Of a stretch of DNA of 64,000 bases, positions 63,770-64,000 are shown in pieces. Source of the DNA: Arenibacter palladensis. GTDB taxonomy: Bacteria; Bacteroidota; Bacteroidia; Flavobacteriales; Flavobacteriaceae. The notes beneath the pieces are model-generated. The model had not been told where the DNA came from. It made no database searches and worked only from the letters and a program-made list of their open reading frames with translations. Position 1 is the first letter of the stretch; each line of letters opens with the position of its first letter. The stretch lies in contig NZ_FQUX01000001.1 of the NCBI RefSeq assembly GCF_900129275.1, positions 1,240,001-1,304,000 of the forward strand, in the 5' to 3' direction. Made by a program: the position numbers and the translations under genes.

Positions 63770-64000
63770 GTCAGTTCATTTAATCTATTGGCATCCAATT
63801 TTAGAAAAATGAACAAAAGTGCCGTAAAAAACAACAAACCGGAACCTCCATAGCTGAAAAAGGGTAGGGGTATTCCAATGGTAGGGAGTACTCCTATAAC
63901 CATGCCTATATTTATGAAATAGTGTACGAACAATATGGAGATTACGCCATAACCGTACATACGACTAAAGTCGTTTTTCTGCCGTTCGGACAGATATACT
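63766..64000 (-). CDS. rodA: Rod-shape protein RodA (3' part, 5' end outside window)
   Basis: The last 78 residues of a SEDS-family glycosyltransferase. In frame from the window edge: VYLSERQKNDFSRMYGYGVI, then INIGMVIGVLPTIGIPLPFFSYGGSGLL, the strongly conserved RodA/FtsW C-terminal signature with the final two helices. RodA polymerises glycan strands for side-wall growth with PBP2, whose gene is often adjacent upstream (outside this window). The YGYG-xx-I segment and short C-tail fit RodA better than FtsW. Confidence 0.9.
   Translation of the reverse strand, partial: VYLSERQKNDFSRMYGYGVISILFVHYFINIGMVIGVLPTIGIPLPFFSYGGSGLLFFTALLFIFLKLDANRLNELT

Overview
The window looks like chromosome from a member of the Bacteroidota, most likely a (marine) Flavobacteriaceae species. 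The evidence is a SusD/RagB lipoprotein, many lipobox-type signal peptides, FG-GAP/ASPIC-UnbV lipoproteins, a GYDIA-type GHMP kinase next to HMG-CoA reductase, DPP IV with POT transporters, and a surE-lpxB and coaX/lptC/ppiD gene order usual in that family. Shine-Dalgarno sequences are mostly not recognisable, as expected for the phylum. The genus cannot be decided from the sequence alone. No insertion sequence, integrase, CRISPR array or clear pseudogene was seen.

Layout. (1) 1-12.2 kb: end of a SusC/SusD-type locus (3' part of susD), a convergent SSS sodium/solute symporter, then a rightward group of two huge tandem FG-GAP/UnbV lipoproteins, a vanadium-haloperoxidase/PAP2-like lipoprotein and a GyrI-like membrane-anchored protein. 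(2) 12.2-22.4 kb: a beta-propeller-like lipoprotein, a 1240-residue metallophosphatase/outer-membrane-barrel protein with a kinase-like middle segment, an HD-domain protein fused to a Pycsar-effector-type membrane domain, a GAF protein, a stand-alone metallophosphoesterase and a TonB-family protein. (3) 22.6-35.8 kb: a GH32 fructan-hydrolase lipoprotein, an RND efflux triad (adaptor, pump, TolC) preceded by a near-perfect 19-bp direct repeat, then a secreted metallophosphoesterase, two paralogous FAD-dependent oxidoreductases and a GH33-type sialidase. (4) 35.9-43.8 kb: tRNA-Phe on the minus strand, then a tight rightward envelope-biogenesis run: coaX, an outer-membrane protein, a TPR protein, LptC, a 67-residue membrane protein, a CNNM/CBS protein and a PpiD-type foldase. 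(5) 43.9-51.8 kb: mevalonate-pathway pair (HMGR, GHMP kinase) on the minus strand; DPP IV and two POT peptide transporters on the plus strand. (6) 51.8-56.8 kb, minus strand: surE, a small membrane protein, lpxB, a C40 peptidase and comEC. (7) 57.2-64 kb: a tail-specific protease, then a minus-strand oxidative-damage set (msrB, msrA, a small GNAT, selO, an 82-residue unknown), a membrane-anchored NucA-type endonuclease and the 3' end of rodA.

Functionally the window mixes housekeeping envelope and isoprenoid genes with nutrient-acquisition modules (SusD/SSS/FG-GAP, GH32, sialidase/oxidoreductases, DPP IV + POT). The most unusual material is at 13-21.6 kb, where possible phosphoryl-transfer and nucleotide-signalling domains cluster (the metallophosphatase-kinase-like-barrel protein and the HD-PycTM fusion). 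The paired sequence elements ahead of the RND operon and in the symporter/FG-GAP divergent region are also worth a second look.
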